DNA of 64,000 nucleotides from Chinchilla lanigera (taxonomy: Eukaryota; Chordata; Mammalia; Rodentia; Chinchillidae). The notes beneath the pieces are model-generated. The model saw nothing but the letters and a program-made list of their open reading frames with translations. It made no database searches and was not told the DNA's origin. Below, piece after piece: positions 33,422-45,889 of the stretch. The stretch spans positions 2,660,260 to 2,724,259 of the forward strand of contig NW_004955470.1 of the NCBI RefSeq assembly GCF_000276665.1, read 5' to 3'. Every line of letters starts with the position of its first letter. The stretch's first letter is position 1. A program made the translations under genes and the position numbers.

Positions 33422-36400
33422 CTATTTTCTTCTTTTCTCTCCATATTGCTCTAAGACAGTGTCTCTGATGAAGACTTCTAAATACTACTCACACAGACGT
33501 GATTAGAATGACCGACTTCCAATGACCTGGCCAAGCAGGTGGCTTCAAGTGGAATCTTCACCATATCCACTCTGCCAAGGCAGGCTGGTTTCTCCTGACC
33601 TCTCCACTCCAGGCGGGCTGCTCAGGGCCTCTCCCTTTGGAGCCCCTCTTCCTCTCTGGTCATGATTTCTCCCTCTGGCAAGACCCTCTTCAAACCATTT
33701 TCCCACTGTTTTCTCCTGGATCACCTCTCACTCTGCCCTGCCCTTCCTTCCATGTGATGAGGAAGAAATCTTCCAGGAAACTTTCTTGTCCAACTGCTCT
33801 GGTCAGGGCTTCTTCTTGATGCTGTCCTTCTTCCTGTCACCATCTTAGAGGTCAGTGAGCGCAGGGGGCGTGTCCCTAGCACTCACCTCTTCCATAACCA
33901 TGCCTGGGTTTCCACCCATCTATGGACTTAGCCAGCTCTTGGATGCTTCCCTGGAGTCCTGGGTCTTCGCCTCGGGCTCTGGACCATTCACGACAACACT
34001 GATTTGTCTCCTGGGTGTCCAGGGTTCAGCACATGAAAAACTGATCTTGTCCTCTTTTCCCCAAAGTGTCCACTGCCTAGACCAGGAAACTGGGGATCAT
34101 CTCAAGGCCTCCCTTTCCCACCACTACCAGTGCCAACTCGGGCAGCTGCTCCTCCTTACTGCCTCTGAGAGCTGCTCATCGTTCCCCCTCTTGGTTCCTG
34201 CTTGAGCCCAAAGCATTTATCGCTTCTTCCTTGGAGTAAGACCATTGCCCTCGCTCCTTCTTAGGCCTTCTAATCTATGCCTGAAACAGCTTCCGAGGGC
34301 ACTTTTCTCTAGCCATACCCTCTGTTTCCTGAACTGCCCCAAATCCTTCACAAGGCATAAAACGTTTCAAGATGGCATTTCAAGCACGCAGACTTTATGC
34401 AGTTTTACATCTCTCTCCGGCCCCCAAATTCAGCTCAGTATCCATGTCTTCTGAGAATCTTGGCAGGACCCCATCTTCCCTAGGTGTTCTGCGTTCAGCT
34501 AGCAAAATTCCAACCCTGCATTACTCTAATCACGGACTTGGTCACTGAAAGTTTCTAGAGGGCAGGCTGACTCTGACTTGCTTTTATCACCCCAAGTCTA
34601 GCAGGTGGGGGGCTTTCAGCAATGTTTCAACAGTGAGAGAAGCAAAATGTAGTCTTCATTAGTCTGTCTGTGGGACTCTGTTCAAGAGGCCACTGTCTTG
34701 GTAAGAGAAGGTGGTCCTCTTAGAAAGGACTTGGACAGCATAAAGAGGCCACAAATGTGTTAACTGTGCATATATTTGAAGATGAATTTGGCTCTGCCTC
34801 AGACAGGAGGCTCATTTTGTGTGCTAAAACCTCTCCTTCTGCCTTATCACACCTGAATTAGAGACGCTCTGGTCTCTGCCTGGCTTACCTTCTCAGCACT
34901 GAGAGGCCGGGCGTGGTGGCACTTGGAAGGGATGAGTGGTTTAGAGCCTGCTTGAGCCACATGACCAGCCTTCAAGGGAACTTGCAGCCAGCCGCTCCTT
35001 AGATGTCGCTGATCTGTGACCAAACACAGTCCAGGCCGATCAAATTTTTTCCCAGTCCGCTGCCCATGGGCCACTCCAAGTAGAGATGATGTCATCAAGA
35101 GGACAGCCAAGCAGGAGGTGGCATCTGGTACCCACATCCAGCCCAACAAGTCAACTCCTGGGAGCAAAGGAGACAAGTGTCTAATTGACCATGACAGGTT
35201 GGAACCCTTGCCAAGTCCTCTTCAAGAAAGGAGGGAGCCACTTTAAAATAAAAATTAAGCTGGCTCTACGAAGCAAGGTATGCCTGGCATCAATGCCCAG
35301 GGGAGACCAGCTTGCCAGAGCTTTCTGAAATCTAGCTTTCACAGGCCCGGACACTGAAAGACAGGAGAGTGTTTATTCAGTAGAAAGCCAGGATGACATA
35401 ACTGGTCTACAGAAAGTCACTCAATATCTACATTAGAAGTCAAATTAAAATGGCCAGAACTGTGTTTTGGCCCCCACCATTAGCCAAAATTAACATTGTA
35501 ATGTCAATTCCCAATATGGGCAAGGGCAAGGTACAAGTGTTATGTTCACACATAGCTCTTGACGGTGAACGTTTGCACAGTCTCCCATGGAAAACCATTT
35601 ATCATGGTGTGTCAAGAACTTCGAAGGGGCTCATGACCCTCTGCGCAAGGGAAATAATCCAAAATATGGGGGAAAGAAGTATCGGTATGTTGTTCTTTTA
35701 ATCTCCATTCTGACTAGCATATGCAGCACTCAGATTGTAGATCATTAGAAATGTCTAAATCGCATGTTACGTATTGAAAGGATGACTACTCTTCATGCAG
35801 CAACGTGGAGGTGTCCGTATGACAATGTTGTGTGCGTATGATAATGACAGGTGAGTGAACCAATTTTCACAAGAAAAGGAAGCCCAAGTCGATGACAGTT
35901 GTGGCGGTGTCTGGATGTAGGGGAAAGGGGGGATTATTTTTTCTTTTTCAAATTTAGCCCGATGTATCACAGTAAAATATTTCCTGAGACTTGAATGACT
36001 AGAGGAGCTAACAAGGGTGAGACTACTTCTCAGGTGATTGGGAAGGATGCTGATCTTTAGGGACCAGATTTTGCTTTGGACGGGACAGGGGTGGAGGCTG
36101 CAGAAGTGAGGAGAAGCCCTGTGCCCAGCCTTCTCCGGGGTCCCAAGAAGTCAGGGAAAGAGACAGCTAATCCCAACTGGGAAGAGCTTGGAGACCTACA
36201 AGAGGCTCTCTGGGAAACCCTCTGGCTTGAAATTGAGCAATCCATGAATGAATCTGGCATGGGTCCGTGAGGACCCAAGAGGGATCTGAGAAAGTAATGA
36301 TATCAACTCCAAGGAGACTCCAAGATGGCTGAGAAGGAAGCAGGCCCAGGAGCAGGGACAGAGAAGGCTTTGAGGGTTTCCAATGACACTAGGTGCCTGG

Positions 36401-37577
36401 ATTCGGAGGCGCTAGAGAAGGGATGTCAGTCCTCCAGTAGGAGGGAGGTGGAGACGACTTTGGGACTGTATTCGCGATTCGGTTCTGACTGCAGAGAGCA
36501 GGTTTGAGTAGTCACAGGGACAGACGCATAGGGTACATTGTAACTCAGCACTTTGTATTGGAGCTTCAAATGGGTAGGTGGCTGAGTAGGTGCATGGGGC
36601 TTGCTGGAATGCAGTGACACGGTCTCAACTGGGTCCAAACATGCTGTCCAGTTGGGACTTGCTGCTCCCCACGAGTCACCACAACTAACGCAAAAGCATC
36701 AAGAATCTCGTTTTCTTACCCCGTACTGAGAAAATGTATCAATCAACCAGAAAGCACCTAAGGACATGCTGTGTGCCCCTTAAAGGAAGCCTGTAGCATG
36801 CGAAGGAGGGCTGAGGCAGATTTCTCATCCCCGCTGCGTTTTCTCTGATACCCCTAAGAAGGACAATGCTTCAAAATCCGGGTAGTTGTACGTGAAATGG
36901 GCGCAAAGAATCCCTCGTGGCGACATCGGAGAAGCGTCGATCTGCCACATGAGAAACGAATCCGAATGTAAATCAGGTGAAAGCAGAATATCTTTTAGGG
37001 TTAAATGCAGAAGGGAAAACATGCAAAATGCAGGAGAAACCATTTCGTCCTCCTAACGTGTGCCCTGCACCCTCATCTGCACCCGGAGTCACCACAGCTG
37101 CCCGGTTTATTTGCACACAGACAAAGAGGAACCTAAAAACACTTTCATTATCTTAAGAGAAATTTGCCAGCAGGAGAGATGGCCCCTCCTGACAGCTTCT
37201 AGGCTTGGTCAGCTTCCTCCTGCTCCTCGGACCATGACTTAGCTGAGTCACTGTGCTCCCTGGGTCCCCAGACACGACCTCCAGCTGCCACCTGCCCGCC
37301 AGAGTCACGGGGGCCAATAGAAGACAACCACAACTTCAGGGTCTTACTACCTGGGTTATGTTCATGGCTATAATTTTTCTTTTGTTCTTTGGTTCAAAGA
37401 AAACCATAATCTTTATGTAAAATTTTGTGTTTAAGTAAAAAGTCATATTTAAGCTCATGCCAGATATTAAAATATAAATGTAGGGTTTCAATTAAAAAGG
37501 AAAGATGATAGATTTACTATAATCCCAGTTCTGTTAACATACACACACAGATTTACATGAAAAAAAAATCTGAGATC
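33422..37577. other. Unassigned unique sequence (4.1 kb)
   Basis: This is the longest repeat-poor stretch in the window. A short piece at about 34907-34930 ('ccgggcgtggtggcacttgg') looks like the head of a B1 but stops at once. Open frames such as 33855-34205, 34847-35176 and 36057-36507 are short, contradict each other in strand and phase, and show no domain I know. No splice-bounded exon can be supported by eye. Confidence 0.5.
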
Positions 37578-37790
37578 TGGGCATGCATGGTGCTGTAATC
37601 CCAGCACTCTGGGAGGCTGAGGCAGGAAGATCATGAGTGTGATCTCCACTTGGGCAACTCAGTGACTTAGCAAGAGCCTATTGTCTCAAAAATAAAAAAG
37701 GTCTGGGGATACAGTGCAGAGCAGAGGCCCTAGGTTCAGTCCCCAGTGAAATGGGCACAAAGAATCCCAAAAGATAAAAAAAAAAAAAAA
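37578..37790 (+). mobile_element. B1-dID composite SINE
   Basis: A B1 monomer ('gtaatcccagcactctggga' 37595-37614, 'ggctgaggcaggaagatcat') is followed by 'tattgtctcaaaaataaaaa', then an ID monomer ('ctggggatacagtgcagagc', 'ggttcagtccccagtg') and an A run near 37777-37794. Confidence 0.85.
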
Positions 37791-37971
37791 AAAACCTGAG
37801 TGGCCTAAAAAAACCATTGAGAGTGGTGATCCATAAGGCTGTTTAGAGGAATCATCTTTTCTAAATTTTGCTTTCCTCTATAGTGCAGTTATTTTTAATG
37901 GGTTTATATTATTTTTCCCATTAAAACCAATAAAGATCACATTTTATCATCTATTATTTTTATACTTTTTC
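37791..37971. other. Unassigned AT-rich spacer
   Basis: No named feature between two SINE regions. Confidence 0.4.
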
Positions 37972-38095
37972 AAGGCTGGGGATTGAACCCAATAAAAGTC
38001 AATGTTACTCATTATTTTTATCTTTTCATAGTGCGGGAAATTGAACCCAGGACCTAGCACATGCTAGGCAAGTGCAAGCACTGCTGAGATCGAAC
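37972..38095 (-). mobile_element. Decayed ID SINE fragments, antisense
   Basis: 'ctggggattgaacccaata' near 37976 and 'gcgggaaattgaacccagga' with 'cctagcacatgctaggcaag' near 38033-38073 are antisense ID 3' regions. They look like two partial copies, or one copy with a duplicated tail region. Confidence 0.6.
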
Positions 38096-38719
38096 TTCAA
38101 AGGTATCCAGGCACTAGGACCTTCTCTGCATGGAAGGTTTTCCTAGTGATGAAATGTCTCCACAGGTAAGCCAGTTACACTCTCCTGTATCATTTATTCC
38201 CATTTCCTTCCTGGTTTCGTTCGTCCTACAGATGGGGAAATGGTCAGCATATTCCCTGGCTCAGAGGGACTGTGCGTTTGTTTTTGCTTTTTGTGGTGAA
38301 AAGTTGAGACATCTGCAAGGTACTTAGGGGAGGATAATGTGCGTATCGTGCTCCTGCAGTCCGTTTTCTGCCCCGCGTCCCTGCCCTGCTTCTGTCCAGT
38401 GGAGCTGGTCAGGCTATGAGGGAAGCTGCTGCTCAACTCTGCGCTGGTTTCCCCAGGGGTTGCATCCCCAGGGGAGCTCAGCCTCCAGCCCCAGAAGTTC
38501 TTCCCTTCTGGTGTCAGCAGCAGCAGCCCGGAGATGAATGAGGGTGTGCGAAGAACAACATCTGGCTCTCAGCACCCCGCTTGTCATCATGTCAGTGGGG
38601 CCCAGGGGGAGCCGACCTTGCACCCCAGTCAGTAGTGAGCAGAGGCTGAGATTGGTGTTTTCATCAGGAAGTGTCAACTGGGCCGAAGGTAGAATCAAAC
38701 GTTCTCCCTAGCAGTGCTA
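38096..38719. other. Unassigned unique sequence
   Basis: Nothing recognisable. Overlapping + and - open frames near 38337-38698 are not convincing. Confidence 0.45.
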
Positions 38720-38825
38720 TGTGCCACACCTAGGGCCACGGTGGCACAAGTGGCACAAGCACCTACCTGGCAAGCGCAAGGTCCTGAGTTCGATTCCCGG
38801 TACCAAAAAAAAGTATTACACCTAA
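38720..38825 (+). mobile_element. ID SINE with rearranged 5' end
   Basis: The 3' two-thirds are normal ('caagcacctacctggcaagc', B box 'gagttcgattcc', 'ggtaccaaaaaaaa'). The 5' part reads 'ggccacggtggcacaagtgg' with GTGGCACAAG repeated, and the A box is lost. ACACCTA appears on both sides as a weak target-site duplication. Confidence 0.8.
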
Positions 38826-39034
38826 ACAGGATGACTAAACAAAACAAAAAGACTACTCAGGATCCAGAGTCCCACAGCCTAGTAGCCAGGATGTCTACGA
38901 CAATAAAATATCACTTGTCACATCAGCAGCCAGACAGTTACAACCTGAATGAGAGAAGCCATTCTGTGGGTGCCAACACAGAGATGGCTCCAATGTTGGA
39001 ATATTCTAAAGAGCATTCTAAAGCAGCAAGCAAA

Positions 39035-39235
39035 AGCTGGGTGTGGTAGCACATTCCTAGAGTCCCAGAACTCTGGGAGGCTGAGGCAGGAGGATCAAAA
39101 GGTGGACTCAAGCCTGGCCTGGGCATTTTAGCAACTTGGTGAGACCCTATCTCAAAGCAAAAAATAAATAAAAAGGGCTGGGGATGTGACCTAGTGTGAA
39201 GGCCCGGGGTTCAGTCCCCAGTACCCCCCTAAAAA
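39035..39235 (+). mobile_element. B1-dID composite SINE
   Basis: The B1 part has 'aaagctgggtgtggtagcac' and 'actctgggaggctgaggcag' (39069-39088). The junction is 'ccctatctcaaagcaaaaaa', and the ID part has 'ggctggggatgtgacctagt' and 'ggttcagtccccagtacccc'. It is the best preserved dimer in the window. Confidence 0.9.
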
Positions 39236-39886
39236 GCAATAATTGTAAAAATTATTCAAAGGGTAATGAAGTACCTCCTTGGAACAAAAGTATAAAATAG
39301 AAATCATAAAAAAATCTAGGTGAAAGAATATAAGATACTAAATAAGCTACATATCATAAAATTGAAAAATACAATAATTGCAACTAAATGTATTAATGGG
39401 CCCAATGATAGTTTGGAGACAACAAAGAATGAATTGCTGGGCTTGAATACAGATAATTATGAATCATCCAATCTGAACAATAGAAAACGGACGAGGCAAA
39501 TGAGCAGTCTGAGAGATCCGTGAGCTGGTAGAAAAAGCTCTGTCAGTCTTCTAAGCTGAAGCCCAATGGGAATGAGAAAAAGAGTAGGACGGCAATAATA
39601 ATCAAATAAATAATGGTAAAAACTTTCCACATGTGGCAAAGAGTATAAACCTACAGATGAGAATGTGAAAGAATAGAACAAATCCCAAACAGGATAAAGC
39701 CCAAAGACATCCACACCAAGACGAATCACAGTCAAATTTCTGAAAATTAAAGACAAAGAAAGTGGCCAGAGATAAATATAAAACAAAACTTACAAAACTT
39801 CGAAGGAAATGGCAATGTGTTTTGCAGGTACTGAGAGGAAAGAACTGACAACTCTGAATTCTGTGACTAATAAAAACAATTTGTGG
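39236..39886 (+). mobile_element. Old L1 LINE, ORF1 region (left part of a long interrupted copy)
   Basis: Text such as 'ggcaaagagtataaacctac' (39636-39655), 'catccacaccaagacgaatc' (39708-39727) and 'gaactgacaactctgaattc' (39842-39861) follows the L1M ORF1 region. The continuation ('gaagggaaatttaagagaac') appears after 41134, so the 1.25 kb between is an insertion into this L1. Confidence 0.75.
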
Positions 39887-40689
39887 TGGATCAGTCTGAT
39901 TTTGATCTTTGCTTTGTCTCTTCAGACAATATATTTTTTGGTCTTTGAGTACCTTGTCATTTTTTCCTCAATAGCCATGCATTTTGTAGTGGGTAAAAGG
40001 GGATACAGTAAACAGGCTTTAGGTGATGTGGCAGAGGGGACACATTTGGTGACCAACATGAGATCTCAAGTCTCAGTGACCCTGTGTCTCTGTCTTGTAA
40101 ATGCCACACGTGCCTCGCAGACCCCACCCAAGGCCCTTAAGGGGACGAGGATGGATGTCGTGGACTGGCTTTGTTTCCCATTCCCAGGTCACTTAAGCTC
40201 TGACACCATCTCAACTGTTTAGGCTCTGGAAAATAGTTTCTCTTGACCAGATAGAACAGAATGTTCCAGCTTATTTCAAAATAATTCCCTTTTCTCCATC
40301 CTCTTGACCAAACACAAGGTTTTTTTTTTCCTCCTAGTAATCACTGTGAGATCCTGGGTGAGCTAATATTCACAGAAGTACAGGGGACTCTTTCTTACTG
40401 GGTCGCCCTGGAGAGGTAAGATCTTAGACTAGTCCACACTGAACCCCAGCAACTCGTTAATTATAGTTCACATTTCTCCAACCGGCCCTGGTTCCTGGTA
40501 GATGTGTCAGCTGGTGGGTTGGTTTCTGTTCTGATAAGCTATTGTAGTCTATTCACCTGCAGGTCTTTCAGCATTTAGGGCAGTGGTTTTGCCTCTGCCT
40601 TCACTTCCCTGATAGACTAAGAGCTGTTAATTTTTCAGTTTGTCACAAGCTTTTTACTGAGTGATTACTGTACTTCCAAATTCCTTCTG
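39887..40689. other. Unidentified part of a 1.25-kb block inserted in the old L1
   Basis: Mixed-composition sequence between L1 ORF1 halves, followed directly by a MaLR-like LTR. AAACAATT before it (near 39884) and AAACTATT after the whole block (near 41133) could be a decayed target-site duplication. The open frame 39809-40222 crosses the L1 junction and has no recognisable domain. Confidence 0.45.
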
Positions 40690-41109
40690 TGTTTGATAGG
40701 GCTTGTGCATAGGTGCCCTCCCCAAAGCCTCATGCTGTCATAGGTAGGACTTTTTCAGCAGTGGCTGAATCTAGAATGTGGGATGGACTCATGGTGCGAT
40801 GCTAGGATTAAGGATGCTAGGGATAAGGATGGGTGATTACTAAATCAGTCCACTGATTGTTTTGGTACCACCCTAATCCTGGTAGCCAAGATAAAATGTA
40901 AAAGAGGCAGAAAAAAGCTGCTAAGATCTCTTGCTTCTTTTGCTACCTTCTGCCCACCATGAGCTGTTTCTCCTCTGCCATGCCATCCTGCCTTGGAGCC
41001 AGCCCATTATAGACTGAAACCTCTAAAAGCTGTGAGCTAAATAAACCTTTCCCCCTTTAACCTTGGGTAGTGGGTATTTTGTCTCAGCAATAAGAAAATA
41101 ACTAAGACT
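40690..41109 (+). mobile_element. MaLR-like solo LTR
   Basis: Begins 'tgtttgatagggcttgtgca', with 'ccccaaagcctcatgctgtc' (40719-40738), 'actaaatcagtccactgatt' and 'ccatgagctgtttctcctct', then AATAAA (about 41040), 'gggtattttgtctcagcaat' (41072-41091), and an end 'actaagac'. No internal genes. The flanks TTCTG and TGCTG are only an approximate 5-bp duplication. Confidence 0.8.
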
Positions 41110-41592
41110 GCTGAACTGGAAACCAGAAGTCAAACTATTCTCTAGGAGTGAGGGAGAAATAAAGAAATCTCAGATGAAGGGAAATTTAAGAGAACATGTC
41201 ACCAGAAAGCCTGCATAAGGAGTAAGTACCTAAAGAGTGGCCTCTACACAGAAAGGAAATTATAAAACTTCAGCATCTCAGGATTAAAGAAAGTAGATTT
41301 GATTATAAAACACAACCCAATGTTTCAATAAAAAAAGCTGTCGTATAGAATTACACTAATATATACGTAAGTAAAATGAATGACAATAATAATATTAAGA
41401 CTGGTAAGGGAGAAATTAAATATACTGTTGTAAGCTTCTGCTACAATATATGTAGTATAATGTCTATAATGGGCTATGATAGATGTGATCTATAAACTCT
41501 AAAGAATACTAAGATAACACAATAAAAAAGAAGCATAGCAAACAAAACAACAGAGGAGATAAAACTGAATTATAAAAATACTCAATTAAGAG

Positions 41593-41680
41593 GTTGGGAC
41601 GTAGCTCAGTGGTAGAGCACATGCTTAGCATACATAAGGGCCTAGTTTCAATCCCCAACACAAAAACAAGACATTCCATT
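41593..41680 (+). mobile_element. Older ID SINE
   Basis: 'gaggttgggacgtagctcag' (41591-41610), 'tggtagagcacatgcttagc' and 'tagtttcaatccccaacaca' are an ID with the older 'ggtagagca' body and a weak tail. Confidence 0.85.
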
Positions 41681-41895
41681 AATCCCAGAAAAAGAGAGGG
41701 AAAAGAGTGAAGAACGGATGGGATAAATTTAAAAAAGAAGTACAGAGAGTGAGAGGAGTAAATCTAACCATACCAATAATTTACCTTAGATATAAATGGC
41801 TTAAACAATTTCAGTAAGAAGCAGTTTATCAATTGGACATTTTAAAAAGCCAGAGTCAACTATATGCTACTAACAAAAATGTACTTTATACATAA

Positions 41896-42016
41896 AGACA
41901 CACATCAGGGCTGGGGACTTAGCTCAGTGGCACAGCACCTGCCTGGCAAGCACAAGGTCGTGAATTCAATTCCCAGTACTAGAAAAAAAAAAAAAATCTC
42001 ACATACAGACACACAT
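41896..42016 (+). mobile_element. ID SINE with 10-bp target-site duplication
   Basis: The body from about 41909 ('gggctggggacttagctcag', 'tggcacagcacctgcctgg', 'gaattcaattcc') has an A run and a short 3' extension. AGACACACAT lies at 41896-41905 and 42007-42016, and the host L1 text reads through if one copy is removed. Confidence 0.9.
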
Positions 42017-44884
42017 AGATCAAAAGAAAAAGGATGGGAAAGGAAATACAATGTGAACACTGACAAAAAGGATGTGGATAGCTATACTAATATAAAAGTA
42101 TATTTCAAGCAGAAACTCATAAGGGATAAAGAAGGTCATGCAAAATGCTAGAGGGATCTATTTATTGATAACACATAACTATGCTAAATGTCTCTGCACC
42201 TTATAACAGAACTTCAAAATACATGAAGCAGAAACTGATAAAAATATAAGGAGAAGTTGACAAGTACATGTTTATAGTTATAGTCGAATGCCTCTCTATC
42301 AATCATTGATAGAACAATTATATATCAGAAAATTAATAAAGATTTAGAAGTTTTAACAACCCTGTGAATAAAAATTTACCTACTTATCATATATAGAAAA
42401 CTTGGTCCAAATGCGACAAAACACATATTCTTTATAAGGACACATGGAATATTTTCCAACATATACTATATATTCGGAGCCATAAAACATACTTAGTAAA
42501 TTTTTTGTGTTTATCAGCACATCTTTGCTGTACACAATGATAGCATTCATAACGGGAAGTTGGTGCATGTATATAGCACATCTTAATTCTTTTTACTTCC
42601 CCTTATGCTTAATGAATTTAAAAGGATTCACATTACATGAAGTATGTTTTCTAAACAAAGTACAATTTAAAAAGTAACCATTAACGAACATGTAAATGGG
42701 AAATTCTGAAACACTTGGAAATGCAACAACTCATTTCTCAATAAAAGTAGGTCAAATGGGAAATGAAAAGGAAAATTAACATTTTGTATAGAGTAAAAAT
42801 GAGAACAGAATATGACAGCTTTTATGGGATGTCATTACAGTAGATTTAAGGGGAAATTTATAGCACTAAATGTCTATTTTAGAAAAAAAAAGAAAGGTCT
42901 CAGGTCAGTGACTTCACCTTCCACTTTGAGAAATTAGAAGAACAATTTAAACCCAAGTAAGCCTCAGAAAGGAAATAATAGAGACCAAAATGACAAATCA
43001 GTGAAATAGAAAAAATGAAAACATAAATAAAAATAAATAAAACCAAAAGCTAGCTCTTTGCATAGGTCAATAAAATGTAAAAACCCCTAGTCAGACTGAC
43101 TAGGAAAAAAAATAGTTAACATACAAAATAGCCAATATTCAGAATCATGCATGTACTATCACTCAGATATTAAGCGTAATCTCCAAGTGTAATATCACTT
43201 AGAGATATTGAAAATAAGGAAATATTATGAATAATTTTATGCCAATTAATTAGAAGATATAGATGAAATGGAGAAATTCTTTAAAAGATACAACCTACCA
43301 GAGCTCACACAAAATAAATAACTACTCTAAATAGCACTCTATCTGTGGAATAAATTGAGTGGGTAGGTAAAAACGTACCCATGAAGAGAATTCCAAGCTC
43401 AGATGGCTTCAGTAGTGAATGTTACCAAACACTAAAAGAAGAATGGATACCAATCCTTACAAACTTTTTTCAGAAAATTAAGACAATTCCAAATCTTTGA
43501 GCCTATCACTGCCCTGCTTCCAAACCAAGAAAGAAAGCTACAGACCAGTAGCCCAAATGAACAAAAATGCAACAATCCTAAAGAAAATTCAGCAAACCCA
43601 TCCCAACAATTGTAAAAAGGTTAAAAAATCATGATCAAATGGAGCTTTTTTCCAGGAAAGCAAGGCTGGTTTGATATTCAAATCTAATCAGTACAAGTCA
43701 CAATATTACCTACAAAGTAAAAACCATGTGATTACCTCAATAGATGCAGAAAAAGACACTTGACAAAATCTACCATTCAGTCTTGGTTAAAATTATTCAA
43801 AAACTAGGAATAGAACACTCTCCTGTCCTATTTAAAAGCAACTGTGAAAAACCTATAGCTCACAAATTTCATGCTGAATGGCCAAATTTTTTCATCCTAA
43901 GATCAGAAACCAGAGCAAGATGTCTGTTCTCACCACTAAGTCAACTCAGAACTAGAAATGCTAGTCAGCACAATTAGTCAAGAGAAAGAAATAAATGCTT
44001 TTAGAATGAAGGTTTCTTAGTTGACACAGTCATGAGTGGTCAATATCCTCAGGACTGTGCAAAGCTGATAAGTGTTTGCTTGCAAGTTTGCAGGACATAG
44101 GAACAAATATAAAATATCACTGTATTTCTATATAGGAGTAATGAAAATTTAGATATTAAAATTTAATTCATTTATGATACTAAAAATATAAAACAGTTAT
44201 AGACAAAACTAATAAAATATGTGCAAGGCTTGTACACTAAAAATAACAAAATATTGCTGAAATAAGTTAGAGAAGACCTAAATAACTGGAGATATTTTTC
44301 TATTGGACAGAAGACTCCACATTGCAAAAAGCCAACTCTTCCCAATACAATGCTAATCAAAATTTCACCAGGCTTTGTGTAGAAATTAAAGAATAGATTC
44401 TAAGATTTATATGAAAATGCCAAGGATCAGATAGCTGCAATAACTTTTAAAAAAGAAATATTGAAGGGTTCAAATCATCTTCTTTCAAGATTTATTCTAA
44501 AGCTACAGGTAACCAAAACAATTTGGTTTTAGAATCAAGATAGGTAAAAAGATCAGTGAACCAAATCAAGCCCAGAAACAGACACACACAAAAATAAGAA
44601 TGACTGATTTTTGACAAAGATGCCAAAACAATTCAATGGAAAAAGAATGGCTTTTTCAACAATTGTAACTAAAACAATTGGACATCCTTGGTCAACAATA
44701 CATACACACATACATACATGTCTACATACATAAGAACTTGGATCCATAACTTCTATCATATAAAGAAATTCAGAATGGATTGCAGATTTCAATGTAAAAT
44801 CTGAAACTATAAACTATTAGAGGAAAACATGCCAGAAAAATGTTTTGACCTTTTGCCTAAGCAATTTTCATATATGAACCCAAA

Positions 44885-44957
44885 TACAATATATATATAC
44901 ATATATATACATAATACACATATATAATACATATATAATATAATATATATACATACA
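44885..44957 (+). repeat. AT-rich (TA/TACA)n simple repeat in L1
   Basis: Alternating TATATA, CATA and AATA units over about 70 bases within the old L1. No open frame of interest. Confidence 0.9.
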
Positions 44958-45081
44958 GATTAGATGTTATAAATTTCTGTTTTTTAAAAGACTTTTTAAC
45001 AGAATGAAAAGACAAGTCACATATGGGGAGAACATTCCTGTCATGCCATATCTGACACTGTACTTGTATGTAGAATGTGTA

Positions 45082-45889
45082 TGTTGGTTTGGTGCTTATT
45101 TTGCAAGGGGAACAATTTAATACAGGACACATACTTTATATGATTATTTATAATAGTCACCCAAAGAACAGTATACAAAAGAGTGCAGGAAATCTGTCCA
45201 CACACTAAGACCAAGGAATCCAGCTGAGGGCCTGGATCCCTCAACATGAGTTGAGCTGAATACCCAGAGCTCATAACAATGCCTCCCATGAATCCAACTG
45301 GAGGCCCAGAACCCATGACAACATCTCATGCAGACCTGTTTCACGGATCTGCTGGGAAGGCCCAAAGGTCAGTGGTGGAATCTACAAAGTCTGTGCCAGC
45401 AGGATGAAGGATCTGTGCTAGCAGGCTGGAGCCAGGAAGTGATGCTCAGAAGAACCAGAGCTCCTCCAAAAGGTACCACAGCCTTCCTCGGCAACAGTGA
45501 GGTCCCGAGCTCCTCCGATGATCAGGATGGCTGAGTTCCCATCAGGGAAGCCAACACAGCAAGCTTTTCCAGGAGGCCGGCAGTGCACCATCTTCCCCTC
45601 TGGAACCAGGAAGCTATGCTCAAAGTAAGGACCAGAGCTCTCCAAAGTGAACCGAAGCCATTCTCAGTGCCAGCGAGGTCCTGAGCTCCTCGGAGGATGA
45701 AAACAGCCAAGTTCATCAGGAAAGCCAGCTCCCCACAGCCTCTCTCAGCTCCCAACAGCCTGCTTCTTCTCCAGGTCTGCCTCTTATGCTGCTGGCAACA
45801 GTCCTCAGGTGGGCCTCCCACACCCAGCACCACAGTTACTCAGTTCAGCTGGGGGTTATAAGTTGACCACCAGTTATCAATCCACTACA
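45082..45889. mobile_element. Unidentified 0.8-kb insert in the old L1, with internal tandem repeats
   Basis: The host L1 text is broken at 45082 and resumes at about 45890. The flanks share AATGTGTAT (45074-45082 and 45889-45897), so the insert begins TG or G and ends CTAC or CTACA. If it runs TG...CA, the adjacent duplication is the 7-mer ATGTGTA. It has a GC-rich core with two copies of a ~174-bp unit (from 45426 and from 45600, both starting CTGGA.CCAGGAAG) and a smaller ~74-bp repeat (GAATCCA at 45216 and 45290). There is no A tail and no coding frame worth noting. It could be a solo LTR or a non-autonomous DNA element; the class is unresolved. Confidence 0.6.

Noticed and set aside
34905..34932. 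Complete B1 element
   Set aside because: Only about 20 bases of B1 head are visible before the similarity ends, which is too short to call.
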